This document shows, piece by piece, positions 1-9,216 of a stretch of 64,000 nt of DNA (position 1 is its first letter; each line of letters starts with the position of its first letter). Source of the DNA: Afipia sp. GTDB taxonomy: Bacteria > Pseudomonadota > Alphaproteobacteria > Rhizobiales > Xanthobacteraceae. A program made the translations under genes and the position numbers. The stretch spans positions 682,001-746,000 of the forward strand of contig JACQDM010000002.1 in NCBI GenBank assembly GCA_016201045.1. The letters run 5' to 3'. Under the pieces are notes generated by a model. That model saw only the letters and a program-made list of their open reading frames with translations. It ran no database searches and was not told the origin of the DNA.

Positions 1-276
1 GTCACCGGCCTCGGCGCGCTCGCCGTCAACCTGAGCTGCGCGTTTCTGCTCGCGCGTTTCCGTCATCACAGCGGCAGCCTGACCAGGGCGGCGTTTCTCT
101 CCGCGCGCAACGATGCGTTTGCCAACGTCGCCATCATCGGCGCCGGCATCGTCACGGCTTACACATTGTCGGCGTGGCCCGACCTGATTGTGGGAATCGG
201 CATCGCCATTCTCAACGCCGATGCCGCGCGTGAGGTCTGGACTGCTGCACGCGACGAACATCGCGCGGCGGCCTGA
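1..276 (+). CDS. cation efflux (CDF-like) transporter, C-terminal part, truncated by window start
   Basis: Open frame from base 1: VTGLGALAVNLSCAFLLARFRHHSGSLTRAAFLSARNDAFANVAIIGAGIVTAYTLSAWPDLIVGIGIAILNADAAREVW..., stop TGA at 274-276; CDF-type N-x-D/A-D motif pattern. Confidence 0.7.
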   Translation, partial: VTGLGALAVNLSCAFLLARFRHHSGSLTRAAFLSARNDAFANVAIIGAGIVTAYTLSAWPDLIVGIGIAILNADAAREVWTAARDEHRAAA

Positions 277-282
277 ACGGAA

Positions 283-1305
283 CTAGCCGAGTTTCTGCCG
301 TGCCAGCTTCGCGCCCGCGCCAAGCGCGTTGAGCTTGGCTTCGGCGATGTTGCGGTTCATCGGCGCCATGCCGCAATTCGTCGTCGCCATGATGTTTTCC
401 TTTGGCACGAATTTCATCACGGCTTCGATTGTTCTGACGACGTCTTCAGGCGCCTCGACTTTGTCGCTGGCGACATCGATGACGCCGGCCTGAACGACCT
501 TGCCCTTGAGCAGTGCGAGCAGGTCGAGCGGCACGCGCGAATTCTTGCACTCGATGGCGACCTGCTGGATCGGCGACTTGGCAATCGCGGGGAAAATTTC
601 CTCGTACTGCCGCCACTCCTTGCCGAGCGTTTCCTTCCAGTCGGTATTGGCCTTGATGCCGTAGCCATAACAGATGTGAACCGCGGTCTTGCATTTGAGG
701 CCTTTCGCGGCGCGCGTCAGCGCCTCGATGCCCCATTCGTTGACTTCGTCCATGAACACGTTGAACGCCGGCTCGTCGAACTGGATCATGTCGATGCCGT
801 CGGCTTCCAGCGCCTTGGCTTCCTGATTGAGCAGGTCGGCGAAGGCGAACGCCATCTTCACGCGGTCGCCGTAGAATTTATCGGCGAGCGTGTCGATGAT
901 GGTCATCGGCCCCGGCATCGTGAATTTCAGTTTGCGCGTCGTGTGTGCACGCGCGGCCTTCGCTTCCGCATCGTGTACGCGGCCTTTGAGTTTCAGCTCT
1001 GAGACGACCTGCGGTACCATCGCCTTATAGCGATCTTTCCGGATTCCCATTTCCACTTTATGCGCGAAGTCGATGCCTTCGACGCGCTCCAGAAACCCGT
1101 GAACGAAATGCTGGCGCGCCTGTTCGCCTTCCGTCACCATGTCGATGCCGGCGTCTTCCTGCACCTTCACGGCGAGCAGCGTCGCGTCGCGCTTGGCGTG
1201 AACCAGTTCTTCGCCCTTGAGCTTCCACGGCGCCCATAGCTTTTCGGTTTCCGCCAGCCATTCGGGCTTGGGCAATGAACCGGCGATTGTCGTCTGGAAC
1301 AGCAT
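283..1305 (-). CDS. MetE C-terminal-domain-like methionine synthase (short form, MesD-like)
   Basis: ORF 283..1368; likely start MLFQTTIAGSLPKPEW at 1305; motifs QFDEPAF, AVHICYGYGIKANTDWKETLGKEWRQYEEIFP, TNCGMAP. Confidence 0.85.
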   Translation of the reverse strand: MLFQTTIAGSLPKPEWLAETEKLWAPWKLKGEELVHAKRDATLLAVKVQEDAGIDMVTEGEQARQHFVHGFLERVEGIDFAHKVEMGIRKDRYKAMVPQVVSELKLKGRVHDAEAKAARAHTTRKLKFTMPGPMTIIDTLADKFYGDRVKMAFAFADLLNQEAKALEADGIDMIQFDEPAFNVFMDEVNEWGIEALTRAAKGLKCKTAVHICYGYGIKANTDWKETLGKEWRQYEEIFPAIAKSPIQQVAIECKNSRVPLDLLALLKGKVVQAGVIDVASDKVEAPEDVVRTIEAVMKFVPKENIMATTNCGMAPMNRNIAEAKLNALGAGAKLARQKLG

Positions 1306-1503
1306 CGGCGTTTCCCGTTGTTTCTTGATTGTTGCGCTTATCTGCCATGCTTGTGGCTTGGCATACAAGCCGTTCGCGCCAGCAGGATGGAATGTGATCG
1401 TAACGAGGGTTAGGGTGTAGCCGCCTCTATTAGGCGGATTGCCATCTCGACTTTGGGCGCGACGCTCTCATTTCTCCTTCATCGTATCGGGCAGATCTAT
1501 TTC

Positions 1504-2151
1504 TTAATGTGGTATCAACGGTGGCTGAGTATCTATCCCGCACCCAAGAACCGAATAGGCAGACGAGTCCAACGCTCTGACGTGTACGAGAGCAAAACGA
1601 ACAGGAAGCAGGTTCTGCGGAAATATCGAGATTGTCGGTCGCCGCCAGCCGCCTAATTCGGTCTCGACCCCGCTTCGGTGTTCAGGATCCATCAAGACCC
1701 AGCATCCGCAGCCGTTAGGCGGATGACACTGCTCGTCGAGGAAAACCAGACGCGGCATTCGGTTGGATTCATCGAAATTCGCCTGTTGCCGTTGATAGAT
1801 GTCGGCAATTTCGCGATGGGATCGGGAGGGAAACACCAATCGATTGTCCTTGAGCGATGCGACGGCAAAACCCGATACGTATGTCGCGGCGAAGGCGGCG
1901 AGGTAGCACGACGACAAGAAAATCTTGCGTCGCAGCAGCAGGACGACGCCCGCGATAAAAAGCGCGTAAATAAACAAGCCAAAAGCTAGTTCAAGGGCGG
2001 CAACGATTTCGAATTGGAGGCTCCTTGCGTCTTTGAAGCGGGGCTCGACGACGACACTCACAAACATATCCACTACAATGGCTGCGGCCGTTACGAAGCC
2101 GAGCGTCGCCGCATGTGAAGGAAAAATTTTCTGTCCAGTGAGGTTCATCAT
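1504..2151 (-). CDS. hypothetical protein with predicted N-terminal transmembrane segments
   Basis: 215 aa ORF, hydrophobic N-terminal half; sits between the two copies of the duplicated metE-like 5' end. Confidence 0.5.
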   Translation of the reverse strand: MMNLTGQKIFPSHAATLGFVTAAAIVVDMFVSVVVEPRFKDARSLQFEIVAALELAFGLFIYALFIAGVVLLLRRKIFLSSCYLAAFAATYVSGFAVASLKDNRLVFPSRSHREIADIYQRQQANFDESNRMPRLVFLDEQCHPPNGCGCWVLMDPEHRSGVETELGGWRRPTISIFPQNLLPVRFALVHVRALDSSAYSVLGCGIDTQPPLIPH

Positions 2152-2155
2152 GTGG

Positions 2156-2470
2156 CTACAAACTTACATTCATCGCTTGCATTCTGGCGCGATTTCCACG
2201 CTGCTCCGACCCGCTAGATTTGTGCGTCGATTTACTGCGCGCCTGTTCGCCTTCGGTGACAAGATCGATGCCGGCATCTTCCTGCACCTTCACGGCTAGC
2301 AGCGTCGCGTCGCGCTTGGCGTGAACCAGTTCCTCGCCCTTGAGCTTCCACGGCGCCCAGAGCTTTTCGGTTTCCGCCAGCCATTCGGGCTTGGGCAATG
2401 AACCGGCGATCGTTGTCTGGAACAGCATCGGCGTTTCCCGTTGTTTTTGATTGCTGCGCTTATCTGCCAT
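2156..2470 (-). pseudogene. truncated second copy of the MetE/MesD-like gene (first ~60 codons retained)
   Basis: MLFQTTIAGSLPKPEWLAETEKLWAPWKLKGEELVHAKRDATLLAVKVQEDAGIDLVTEGEQAR is near-identical to the upstream gene, then diverges into unrelated sequence. Confidence 0.85.
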
Positions 2471-2568
2471 GCTTGAGGGCTTGCATACAAGCTGTTCGCG
2501 GCTGCGGGATGGAATGTGATCGCGCCCAAGGCTAGGGTTGCGAGCCTTTTAGCCGCGAGACAAACCCA

Positions 2569-3264
2569 ATGATCGACCTTCACTACGCGCCGACACCGAA
2601 CGGCTGGAAAATCTCGATCATGCTGGAAGAACTCGGGATGCCGTACACGGTGTTTCCGGTGAACATTCGCGAGGGCGACCAGTTCAGGCCGGAGTTTCTG
2701 GCGATCTCGCCGAACAACCGGATTCCCGCCATCGTCGATCATTCTCCCGCCGATGGCGGGCCGCCGCTCTCGATGTTCGAGACCGGCGCGATCCTGATTT
2801 ATCTTGCCGAGAAAAGCGGACGCTTCATGCCGACCGATCTGCGCGCGCGGATGAACGTGCTGCAATGGCTGATGTGGCAGATGGGCGGGCTCGGCCCGAT
2901 GCTCGGCCAGCACGGCCATTTCGCGCTCTATGCGCCGGAGAAAATTCCCTACGCGATCGAGCGTTACCGCGACGAGGCTTCGCGCCTCTATGCGGTGTTG
3001 AACAGGCAACTCGGCAAGACGGGCGCGTATGTCGCGGGCAATGACTATACCATCGCCGACATCGCGTGCTTTCCGTGGACGATGACTCATAAAGCTCAAG
3101 GCTTCACCCTCGACGATTTCCCGCACATCAAGCGATGGTACGCGGACATTCGCGCGCGGCCGAAAGTACAGGCGGGGCTTGCTGTCGGCAAATTCGACAA
3201 GACGCCGTTCACCGACGAACAACGCAAGCAGATGTTCGGCAAGGCCGCGCAGCAGGCGCAGTGA
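2569..3264 (+). CDS. glutathione S-transferase family protein
   Basis: MIDLHYAPTPNGWKISIMLEELGMPY...NNRIPAIVDH...ETGAILIYLAEK; GST N- and C-terminal pattern. Confidence 0.9.
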   Translation: MIDLHYAPTPNGWKISIMLEELGMPYTVFPVNIREGDQFRPEFLAISPNNRIPAIVDHSPADGGPPLSMFETGAILIYLAEKSGRFMPTDLRARMNVLQWLMWQMGGLGPMLGQHGHFALYAPEKIPYAIERYRDEASRLYAVLNRQLGKTGAYVAGNDYTIADIACFPWTMTHKAQGFTLDDFPHIKRWYADIRARPKVQAGLAVGKFDKTPFTDEQRKQMFGKAAQQAQ

Positions 3265-3274
3265 GGACTTTCAT

Positions 3275-3913
3275 ATGATCGAATTTTTCTTCGACTGTTC
3301 GTCGCCGTGGACGTATCTGGCGTTCCACAACATCCAGCCGCTCGCGGAAGAATTCGACGTTGAGATCGCGTGGCGGCCGATTCTGGTCGGCGGGATTTTC
3401 AATACCGTCAACAAGACGATGTACGAGACGCGCGCCAATCCCGTCCCCGCAAAGCAGGCCTACACCGCGAAGGATTTGCAGGACTGGGCGCGCGTTGCCG
3501 GAATCAAGATCAAGATGCCGCCGAGCGTATTTCCGGTGAACGCTGTCAAATCGATGCGCGGCTGCTGCTGGGTGCAGAAGGCGTATCCGGACGACCTGAT
3601 TCCGTTTGCCACCGCGACGTTCGAATCCTACTGGAGTGACGATCAGGACATTTCGCAGGATGCCGTGCTGACGAAAATCTGCGAGCGCGCCGGGGTCGAT
3701 CCGGGAGAATTTTTTGCAGGCATCGGCGAACAGTCGACCAAGGATCAGCTTAAGGCGAATACCGACGAAGCCATCGCGCGCGGCGCGTTCGGCTCGCCCA
3801 CAATCTATGTCAACAAGACCGACATGTATTTCGGCAATGACCGCCTGCCGCTGGTGTTCGATGCGATCAGCCGCATGTCGTCGGCGGCGAATAAGACCAT
3901 CGGACGAGTCTGA
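3275..3913 (+). CDS. 2-hydroxychromene-2-carboxylate isomerase / DsbA-family oxidoreductase
   Basis: Start MIEFFFDCSSPWTYLAF at 3275; ...GAFGSPTIYVNKTDMYFGNDRLPLV typical of HCCA isomerase/kappa GST. Confidence 0.85.
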   Translation: MIEFFFDCSSPWTYLAFHNIQPLAEEFDVEIAWRPILVGGIFNTVNKTMYETRANPVPAKQAYTAKDLQDWARVAGIKIKMPPSVFPVNAVKSMRGCCWVQKAYPDDLIPFATATFESYWSDDQDISQDAVLTKICERAGVDPGEFFAGIGEQSTKDQLKANTDEAIARGAFGSPTIYVNKTDMYFGNDRLPLVFDAISRMSSAANKTIGRV

Positions 3914-4888
3914 GTGCCGCGCGCCGTCGTCTGCCGCGAACTTGGCCCGCCGGAAAATCTGCTTCTTGAAGATTTCGAGCGGGCGACGCTTGATGAGGGG
4001 CAGGTACGTGTTGCGCTTCACGCTGCCGGCATCAACTTTCCCGACGCGCTGATGGTTGCGGGCCAATATCAGCTCAAGCCGGACTTACCGTTCACGCCGG
4101 GTGTCGAGGCGGCAGGTGAAGTGATCGAAGCTGCGAATGTTCAAGGCGTGAAAGCGGGAGATCGTGTGATCGCGAAGGCGCGGTTCGGTTGCTACGCCGA
4201 TGAAATCGTCGTGCCTTCGCATCAGATCGTTCCGTTGCCGGGAAATTTCAATTTCGCGCAGGGTGCGACATTTCTTGCGGCGCACGGCACGGCCTGTCAC
4301 GCGCTCGTCGATCGCGCGCAGATTCAGGAAGGCGAGACGCTTCTGGTTCATGGCGCGGGCGGCGGCGTCGGCCTCGCAGCCGTCGAACTGGGAAAAGTTT
4401 TCGGCGCGACCGTCATCGCCTGTGCGTCAAGTGAAGAGAAGCTCGCCGTCGCAAAACAGAAGGGCGCGGATCGCACCGTTCTCTATTCGCGCGAGCCGTT
4501 TCGCGATGCGGTCAAGCGCATCACGGACGGCCGCGGTGTTGATGTCGTGTTCGATCCGGTGGGCGGCGAGATTTTCGAGCAGAGTCTTCGCTGCATCGCG
4601 TGGGGCGCGCGGCTGCTCGTCGTCGGTTTCACCGCCGGCATCGGCAAGGCTGCGACCAATCTCGTTCTCATCAAGGGCGCGAGCGTGCTGGGCGTGCGCG
4701 CAGGAGAGGCTGCGCGTAAAAATCCCGCGCTCGGCGCCGCGCGCATGAAGGCGCTGCTTCGGCTTGCGGAGGAGGGGCGCGTCGCCCCGCATATCTCGCA
4801 TCGGCTTCCGCTCGAAGACTGTGCGAAAGCGATGCGTCTCCTGATCGACCGCAAAGCGATCGGGCGCGTTGCGTTGACGATCCGCTAA
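3914..4888 (+). CDS. NADPH:quinone oxidoreductase family (zinc-less MDR) protein
   Basis: GTG start adjoining previous stop; AAGINFPDALMVAGQYQ, VHGAGGGVGLAAVELGK, MDR fold motifs. Confidence 0.9.
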   Translation: MPRAVVCRELGPPENLLLEDFERATLDEGQVRVALHAAGINFPDALMVAGQYQLKPDLPFTPGVEAAGEVIEAANVQGVKAGDRVIAKARFGCYADEIVVPSHQIVPLPGNFNFAQGATFLAAHGTACHALVDRAQIQEGETLLVHGAGGGVGLAAVELGKVFGATVIACASSEEKLAVAKQKGADRTVLYSREPFRDAVKRITDGRGVDVVFDPVGGEIFEQSLRCIAWGARLLVVGFTAGIGKAATNLVLIKGASVLGVRAGEAARKNPALGAARMKALLRLAEEGRVAPHISHRLPLEDCAKAMRLLIDRKAIGRVALTIR

Positions 4889-5785
4889 CTACTCGTAGGT
4901 CCGCTCGTCCCACCACGGGAAATAGCTCGGCATGTCTTTGGAGACGGTCTGCGCGAATTTCGCCGGGCGTTTCTCGAGAAACGACATTACGCCTTCTTTC
5001 ACGTCGGCGGATGCGCCGCGCGAATAAATTCCGCGGCTGTCGATCTTGTGCGCTTCCATCGGATCGTCGAGCGCCGACAGCCGCCACATCATTTGCCGAA
5101 TGAGCGCAATCGATACCGGCGCGCAGTTCTCGACGATCTCGCGCGCCATCGCTTGCGCGGCGGGCAGCAATTCGTCGGCGGGGAGGACCTTGCTGACGAG
5201 GCGTCCGTCCAGCGCTTCCTTCGCGTCGAACACGCGGCCTGAGTAACACCACTCAAGCGCCTTTGAGATGCCGACGAGGCGCGGCAGGAACCAGCTCGAA
5301 CACGCTTCCGGCACAATGCCACGCCGCGCAAACACGAATCCGAACCGCGCATTCTCCGAAGCCAGGCGCACATCCATCGCAAGCTGCATGGTGACGCCGA
5401 TGCCGACGGCTGCCCCGTTGATCGCGCCGATGATGGGTTTCAGGCTTTTATACATGCGCAGCGTCACGCGCCCTCCGCCGTCGCGCACGGCTTCGTCGCT
5501 CCATTCCACTTCGCCGTTGGGACGCAACGGCGCGGTCTTGCGATCCTTTCGCGCTGCGCGGTCGAACGTGGCGCCACCCTCGGACAGGTCCGCGCCGGCG
5601 CAGAACGCCTTGCCCGCGCCGGTCACGATGATCGCGCGCACATTGTCGTCGGCGTCGGCGGCATCGAACGCCGCGATCAATTCGTTCATCATCACATGCG
5701 TGAACGAATTCATCTTGTCGGGACGGTTCAGCGTAATGGTCAGGATATGATCGGCGACTTCGTATTTGATCGTTTCGTAGGCCAT
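4889..5785 (-). CDS. enoyl-CoA hydratase/isomerase family (crotonase)
   Basis: ITLNRPDKMNSFTHVMMNELIAAFDAAD, GAGKAFCAGADLSE, crotonase signature. Confidence 0.93.
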   Translation of the reverse strand: MAYETIKYEVADHILTITLNRPDKMNSFTHVMMNELIAAFDAADADDNVRAIIVTGAGKAFCAGADLSEGGATFDRAARKDRKTAPLRPNGEVEWSDEAVRDGGGRVTLRMYKSLKPIIGAINGAAVGIGVTMQLAMDVRLASENARFGFVFARRGIVPEACSSWFLPRLVGISKALEWCYSGRVFDAKEALDGRLVSKVLPADELLPAAQAMAREIVENCAPVSIALIRQMMWRLSALDDPMEAHKIDSRGIYSRGASADVKEGVMSFLEKRPAKFAQTVSKDMPSYFPWWDERTYE

Positions 5786-5927
5786 CTGCGCTTTCCTCCG
5801 TGCCGTTTCTTGCCGGTCCGATTTGTAGACAAATTCGCCGGTGTATTGCTGGCAATTTGCGCAGCTGCTGCATTGTTATGCGATGGACGTTTTCGCTGCG
5901 CCAGCCTAGCTTTCGGCGAATTGGGGA

Positions 5928-6434
5928 ATGGTCGATATGCGCGCGGTTCTGGATCATTGCGTCGGCGGCGTCGAGGCGAATTTTGCTGCCGATGCGCTCG
6001 TGCTCAACGAGGGCGAGACTACGGGCCGCCTTTATGTTCTGATCGACGGCAAACTCGAAGTGCTGAAGGGCGGCACGGTGGTCGCCACCGTCTCTGAGCC
6101 CGGTGCGATCCTGGGCGAAATGTCAGTCCTGCTCGGCAAGCCGCATACCGCAACCGTGCGCGCGGCGACGGCCTCGAAGGTCTATCAGTTCGACGACGCG
6201 GCGGCGTTTCTGAAATCGCAACCCGCTGTCGCGTTGCTGGTGGCGCAGCTTCTCGCGCAGCGGCTCAATGCGGCGACGACCTATCTCGCAGACATCAAGC
6301 GGCAATATGCCGGCAGCGGCAATCATCTGTCGCTGATCGGCTCGGTGCTTGAGAGCCTCGTCAACCTGACGGGATCGGCACCATCTCCGGGCTCGGACCG
6401 GGTGCCGGAGCGGTTGCCCGACTCACGGCTATGA
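5928..6434 (+). CDS. cyclic nucleotide-binding (Crp/Fnr-type) domain protein
   Basis: LNEGETTGRLYVLIDGKLEVLKGG...EPGAILGEMSVLLGKPHTATVRAAT. Confidence 0.85.
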   Translation: MVDMRAVLDHCVGGVEANFAADALVLNEGETTGRLYVLIDGKLEVLKGGTVVATVSEPGAILGEMSVLLGKPHTATVRAATASKVYQFDDAAAFLKSQPAVALLVAQLLAQRLNAATTYLADIKRQYAGSGNHLSLIGSVLESLVNLTGSAPSPGSDRVPERLPDSRL

Positions 6435-7203
6435 GCCAGTCGGGAACGGACGTGATGTCCTGCGCGGGACGATGCAGCGGCTGATCGAGATCGATCGACT
6501 GTTCGCCATAGGCCGAGAACCAGTAGGCCTTGTTCTGGTCGAGATCCATCATGATGTGCGTCGGCGGCCGGCCCATCTGCTGGCCGACGTTGAAGACCCA
6601 TGTTTTGCCGAGGCGGTCGTACCACGACCCATCCTTGACGAACGGCGACTGGTGAACGTGTCCCGACAGCACCATGTCGGGCTGATAGGCGGCGATCCAC
6701 TGCACGAGTTCAGCATCGCCGAATGAGCGCTTTCCGCCCCAGCTTGTCGGCGAGTTGAGCGCAGGCGCGTGATGTACCCAGATCCACCGGCTTGGATGCG
6801 GGGCATGAGCGGCATCCTCAAGCTGCTTTCCAATCTGCTCCTTCACGCGCGGCCCGTCCCACCACGGGCAGATCGTGAACACGATGTCGCCGACAGTGAG
6901 ACTTTCGCCGTCATGGGCGACATGCAGGTCGTCCAGCGCAGCGATCCATTTCGAGATTTTCTCGCCGGCTTCGTCGCGCTCGTCGAGATCGTGATTGCCC
7001 GAACATAGGATGATCCGCGTTTTTCCGGCGAGCAGTTCGAGATATTTGCGTACCACGACGATCTGCGCGCGGAAGTCCACGATTGAACCGATGTCCAGCG
7101 CGTCGCCCGCAATCACCACGAGATCGAAATGCGGAGCCGCGCTGACAAGCCAGTCGAATTGCGGCAGCGAATAATGGAGGTCGGCGACGACGAGGCAGCG
7201 CAT
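6361..7203 (-). CDS. calcineurin-like metallophosphoesterase
   Basis: MRCLVVADLHYS, GDALD, CSGNHDLDE, VHHAP, SGHVHQSPF metallophosphoesterase motifs. Confidence 0.9.
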   Translation of the reverse strand: MRCLVVADLHYSLPQFDWLVSAAPHFDLVVIAGDALDIGSIVDFRAQIVVVRKYLELLAGKTRIILCSGNHDLDERDEAGEKISKWIAALDDLHVAHDGESLTVGDIVFTICPWWDGPRVKEQIGKQLEDAAHAPHPSRWIWVHHAPALNSPTSWGGKRSFGDAELVQWIAAYQPDMVLSGHVHQSPFVKDGSWYDRLGKTWVFNVGQQMGRPPTHIMMDLDQNKAYWFSAYGEQSIDLDQPLHRPAQDITSVPDWLIAVSRATAPAPGPSPEMVPIPSG

Positions 7204-7477
7204 TCAATGAAAAGTCCGGACAGCGAACAATGCGGGATCGTGTTTGAACCCTCCGGCAACGGCCAGTCCAAATGTTGTGCTTTCGCTGCGGCGTATTGGC
7301 CGGGGTTTCGCGGACGATTCGGCCGCTGCACCGCGCGATGCTCATGTTTTTGCCTTCAATGAAGCGGGATTGGGCGCTTCATTTGATGCGCGTTTGCGGC
7401 TCGTTAACGCGAGGGAGCGATATTCGTCGCCAAACCGGCTTTCAGCCTCGACAGGCGCGGTGCTACAACGCCGGCGC

Positions 7478-7564
7478 GCGGACGTGGCGGAACTGGTAGA
7501 CGCAAGGGACTTAAAATCCCTCGGGAGCAATCCCGTCCGGGTTCGAGTCCCGGCGCCCGCACCA
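7478..7564 (+). tRNA. tRNA-Leu (anticodon TAA), CCA encoded
   Basis: gcggacgtggcggaactggtagacgcaagggacttaaaatccctcgggagcaatcccgtccgggttcgagtcccggcgcccgcacca; long variable arm, anticodon loop cTTAAAAt. Confidence 0.95.
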
Positions 7565-7587
7565 ATCACACCCCGGAATTCCAACGC

Positions 7588-7992
7588 ATGATGCAGCGCC
7601 GCCGACAGTCCCGATCCACGGCAACGCGCATCGTGAATGGCGCCGTGCTGTGCGCGATCGCGTCAGCATTGTGTGGCTGTGCCACCGGCGGGGTGACGTC
7701 GAACATGTTCGTCGATCCGTCGCGTTACGATCTTTACGATTGCAAGCAGCTCGCGACGGCGCGCGAGGCCGCCGACAAGAGGGCAAAAGATCTGGAAGCG
7801 TTGATCACGAAAGCCGAGACGGGTGCTGCGGGCGCGCTGGTATCCGGGCTTGCCTATCAGGCGGATTATTCGCAGGCGACAGCGCAGCGCGATCTGATCG
7901 ATCAGAAAATGGCGGCGAACAACTGCGCCGCCGAACCGCCGCCGGTGATCGCAGCACCGAAGCCCGTCAAGAAAAAACGCACGAAGCAATAA
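7588..7992 (+). CDS. putative lipoprotein, hypothetical
   Basis: Signal segment with lipobox-like SALCGC, then charged region, AEPPPVIAAPKPVKKKRTKQ tail. Confidence 0.7.
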   Translation: MMQRRRQSRSTATRIVNGAVLCAIASALCGCATGGVTSNMFVDPSRYDLYDCKQLATAREAADKRAKDLEALITKAETGAAGALVSGLAYQADYSQATAQRDLIDQKMAANNCAAEPPPVIAAPKPVKKKRTKQ

Positions 7993-8003
7993 GGAGTAGG
8001 GCC

Positions 8004-9212
8004 ATCGCGCGACTTGAAGGACGCTCCGTCATCTGGGCGATGTGTCTGGGCCAGCTCGGAAGCCTGCTGCCGCATGTTGCCGTGCCGTCGGTGCTTGCGC
8101 AGTTCCTGATTCCCGAATGGCGGTTGAGCGGCGCGGATGCCGGGCTGCTCGCGGGCGGATTCGCGGCCGGCTATATGCTCTCCGTTCCGGTGCTGGCGAC
8201 GCTGACGGATCGCATCGATGCGCGATTGATCCTGATCGGCGGCTCTGCACTTAGCGCTGTAGCGACTGTGATGTTCGGCGTATTGGCGCAGGGTCTTTTC
8301 TCAGGCGCGCTGATCTGGGGTCTCGCGGGAATCGGATTCGGCGGCGCGTATATGCCGGGCCTCAAGGCGCTGACGGATCGGCTGTCGCCGGGAGACTCAT
8401 CGCGCGCGATCACGCTCTACACGTCGTTCTTTTCGCTGGGGGTCAGTCTGTCGTTCCTCATCTCGCAGCTTGTTGCGGAGCGATGGGGATGGCGCATTGC
8501 TTTCGCGGTCACAGGTTTAGGCCCGCTGGCGATGATTGCGGCGTGCCTTCTGTTGAAGCCCGTGAAGCCGCATCCCGCCGAAGGCCGCTTGCTCGATTTC
8601 GCGCCCGTGCTCGCCAACCGCTCCGCGATGGGATTCGTGATCGGCTACGGCGCGCATTGCTTCGAGCTTTACGGACTGCGCACGTGGGTCGTGGCGTTCT
8701 GGACCTTCGTCGCGATGAGAAACACGAGCTCGGCCATTCTGTCGCCGGTTGCGGTCAGCGTTGCGGTTTCGCTGCTGGCGATGCCGTCCAGCGTTTTCGG
8801 CAACGAGCTTGCGCTGAGGATCGGCCGTCATCGCGCGATCATGGCGATCATGATCGTTTCGGCTGCCGTCGCCGTGCTGATCGGAATCAGCACCAGCCAG
8901 CCGGCATTGCTGTTGCTGCCGCTGGTCGCGATATTTGCAATCACCGTGCCGGCGGACTCCGGCGCACTTACTTCGGGCATGACGATGGCGTCGCATCTGC
9001 GCTATCGCGGCGCGACGATGGCGATGCATTCGACTATCGGGTTCGCAGGCGCGGCTTTGGGATCGTGGGGCGTCGGCGTGGCACTCGATGCGGCAGGCGG
9101 GCCGCAAAGTGCATCGGCATGGACCGCTGCATTCTGTCTGATGGCGGCTGCGGTACTCGTCGGGCCGCTGGCGCTCTATTGGTCGCGCTCCGCTAAAGCC
9201 GCGACGCACTAA
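8004..9212 (+). CDS. MFS transporter; start codon uncertain (ATC at 8004 or ATG at 8040)
   Basis: 12-TM MFS-like sequence (GLLAGGFAAGYMLSVPVLATLTDRIDAR); SD aaggag at 7991-7996 is followed 7 nt later by ATC. Confidence 0.85.
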   Translation: MARLEGRSVIWAMCLGQLGSLLPHVAVPSVLAQFLIPEWRLSGADAGLLAGGFAAGYMLSVPVLATLTDRIDARLILIGGSALSAVATVMFGVLAQGLFSGALIWGLAGIGFGGAYMPGLKALTDRLSPGDSSRAITLYTSFFSLGVSLSFLISQLVAERWGWRIAFAVTGLGPLAMIAACLLLKPVKPHPAEGRLLDFAPVLANRSAMGFVIGYGAHCFELYGLRTWVVAFWTFVAMRNTSSAILSPVAVSVAVSLLAMPSSVFGNELALRIGRHRAIMAIMIVSAAVAVLIGISTSQPALLLLPLVAIFAITVPADSGALTSGMTMASHLRYRGATMAMHSTIGFAGAALGSWGVGVALDAAGGPQSASAWTAAFCLMAAAVLVGPLALYWSRSAKAATH

Positions 9213-9216
9213 TGCG

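Noticed and set aside
446-736. Many antisense/overlapping ORFs (e.g. 446-736, 417-668, 676-1002) in the ORF track
   Set aside because: Shadow ORFs of high-GC coding sequence; Arg/Ala/Pro-rich translations without motifs, opposite to well-supported genes
2296-3222. 308-aa minus-strand ORF
   Set aside because: Antisense to a clear glutathione S-transferase; its C-terminal end is the out-of-frame metE-like remnant
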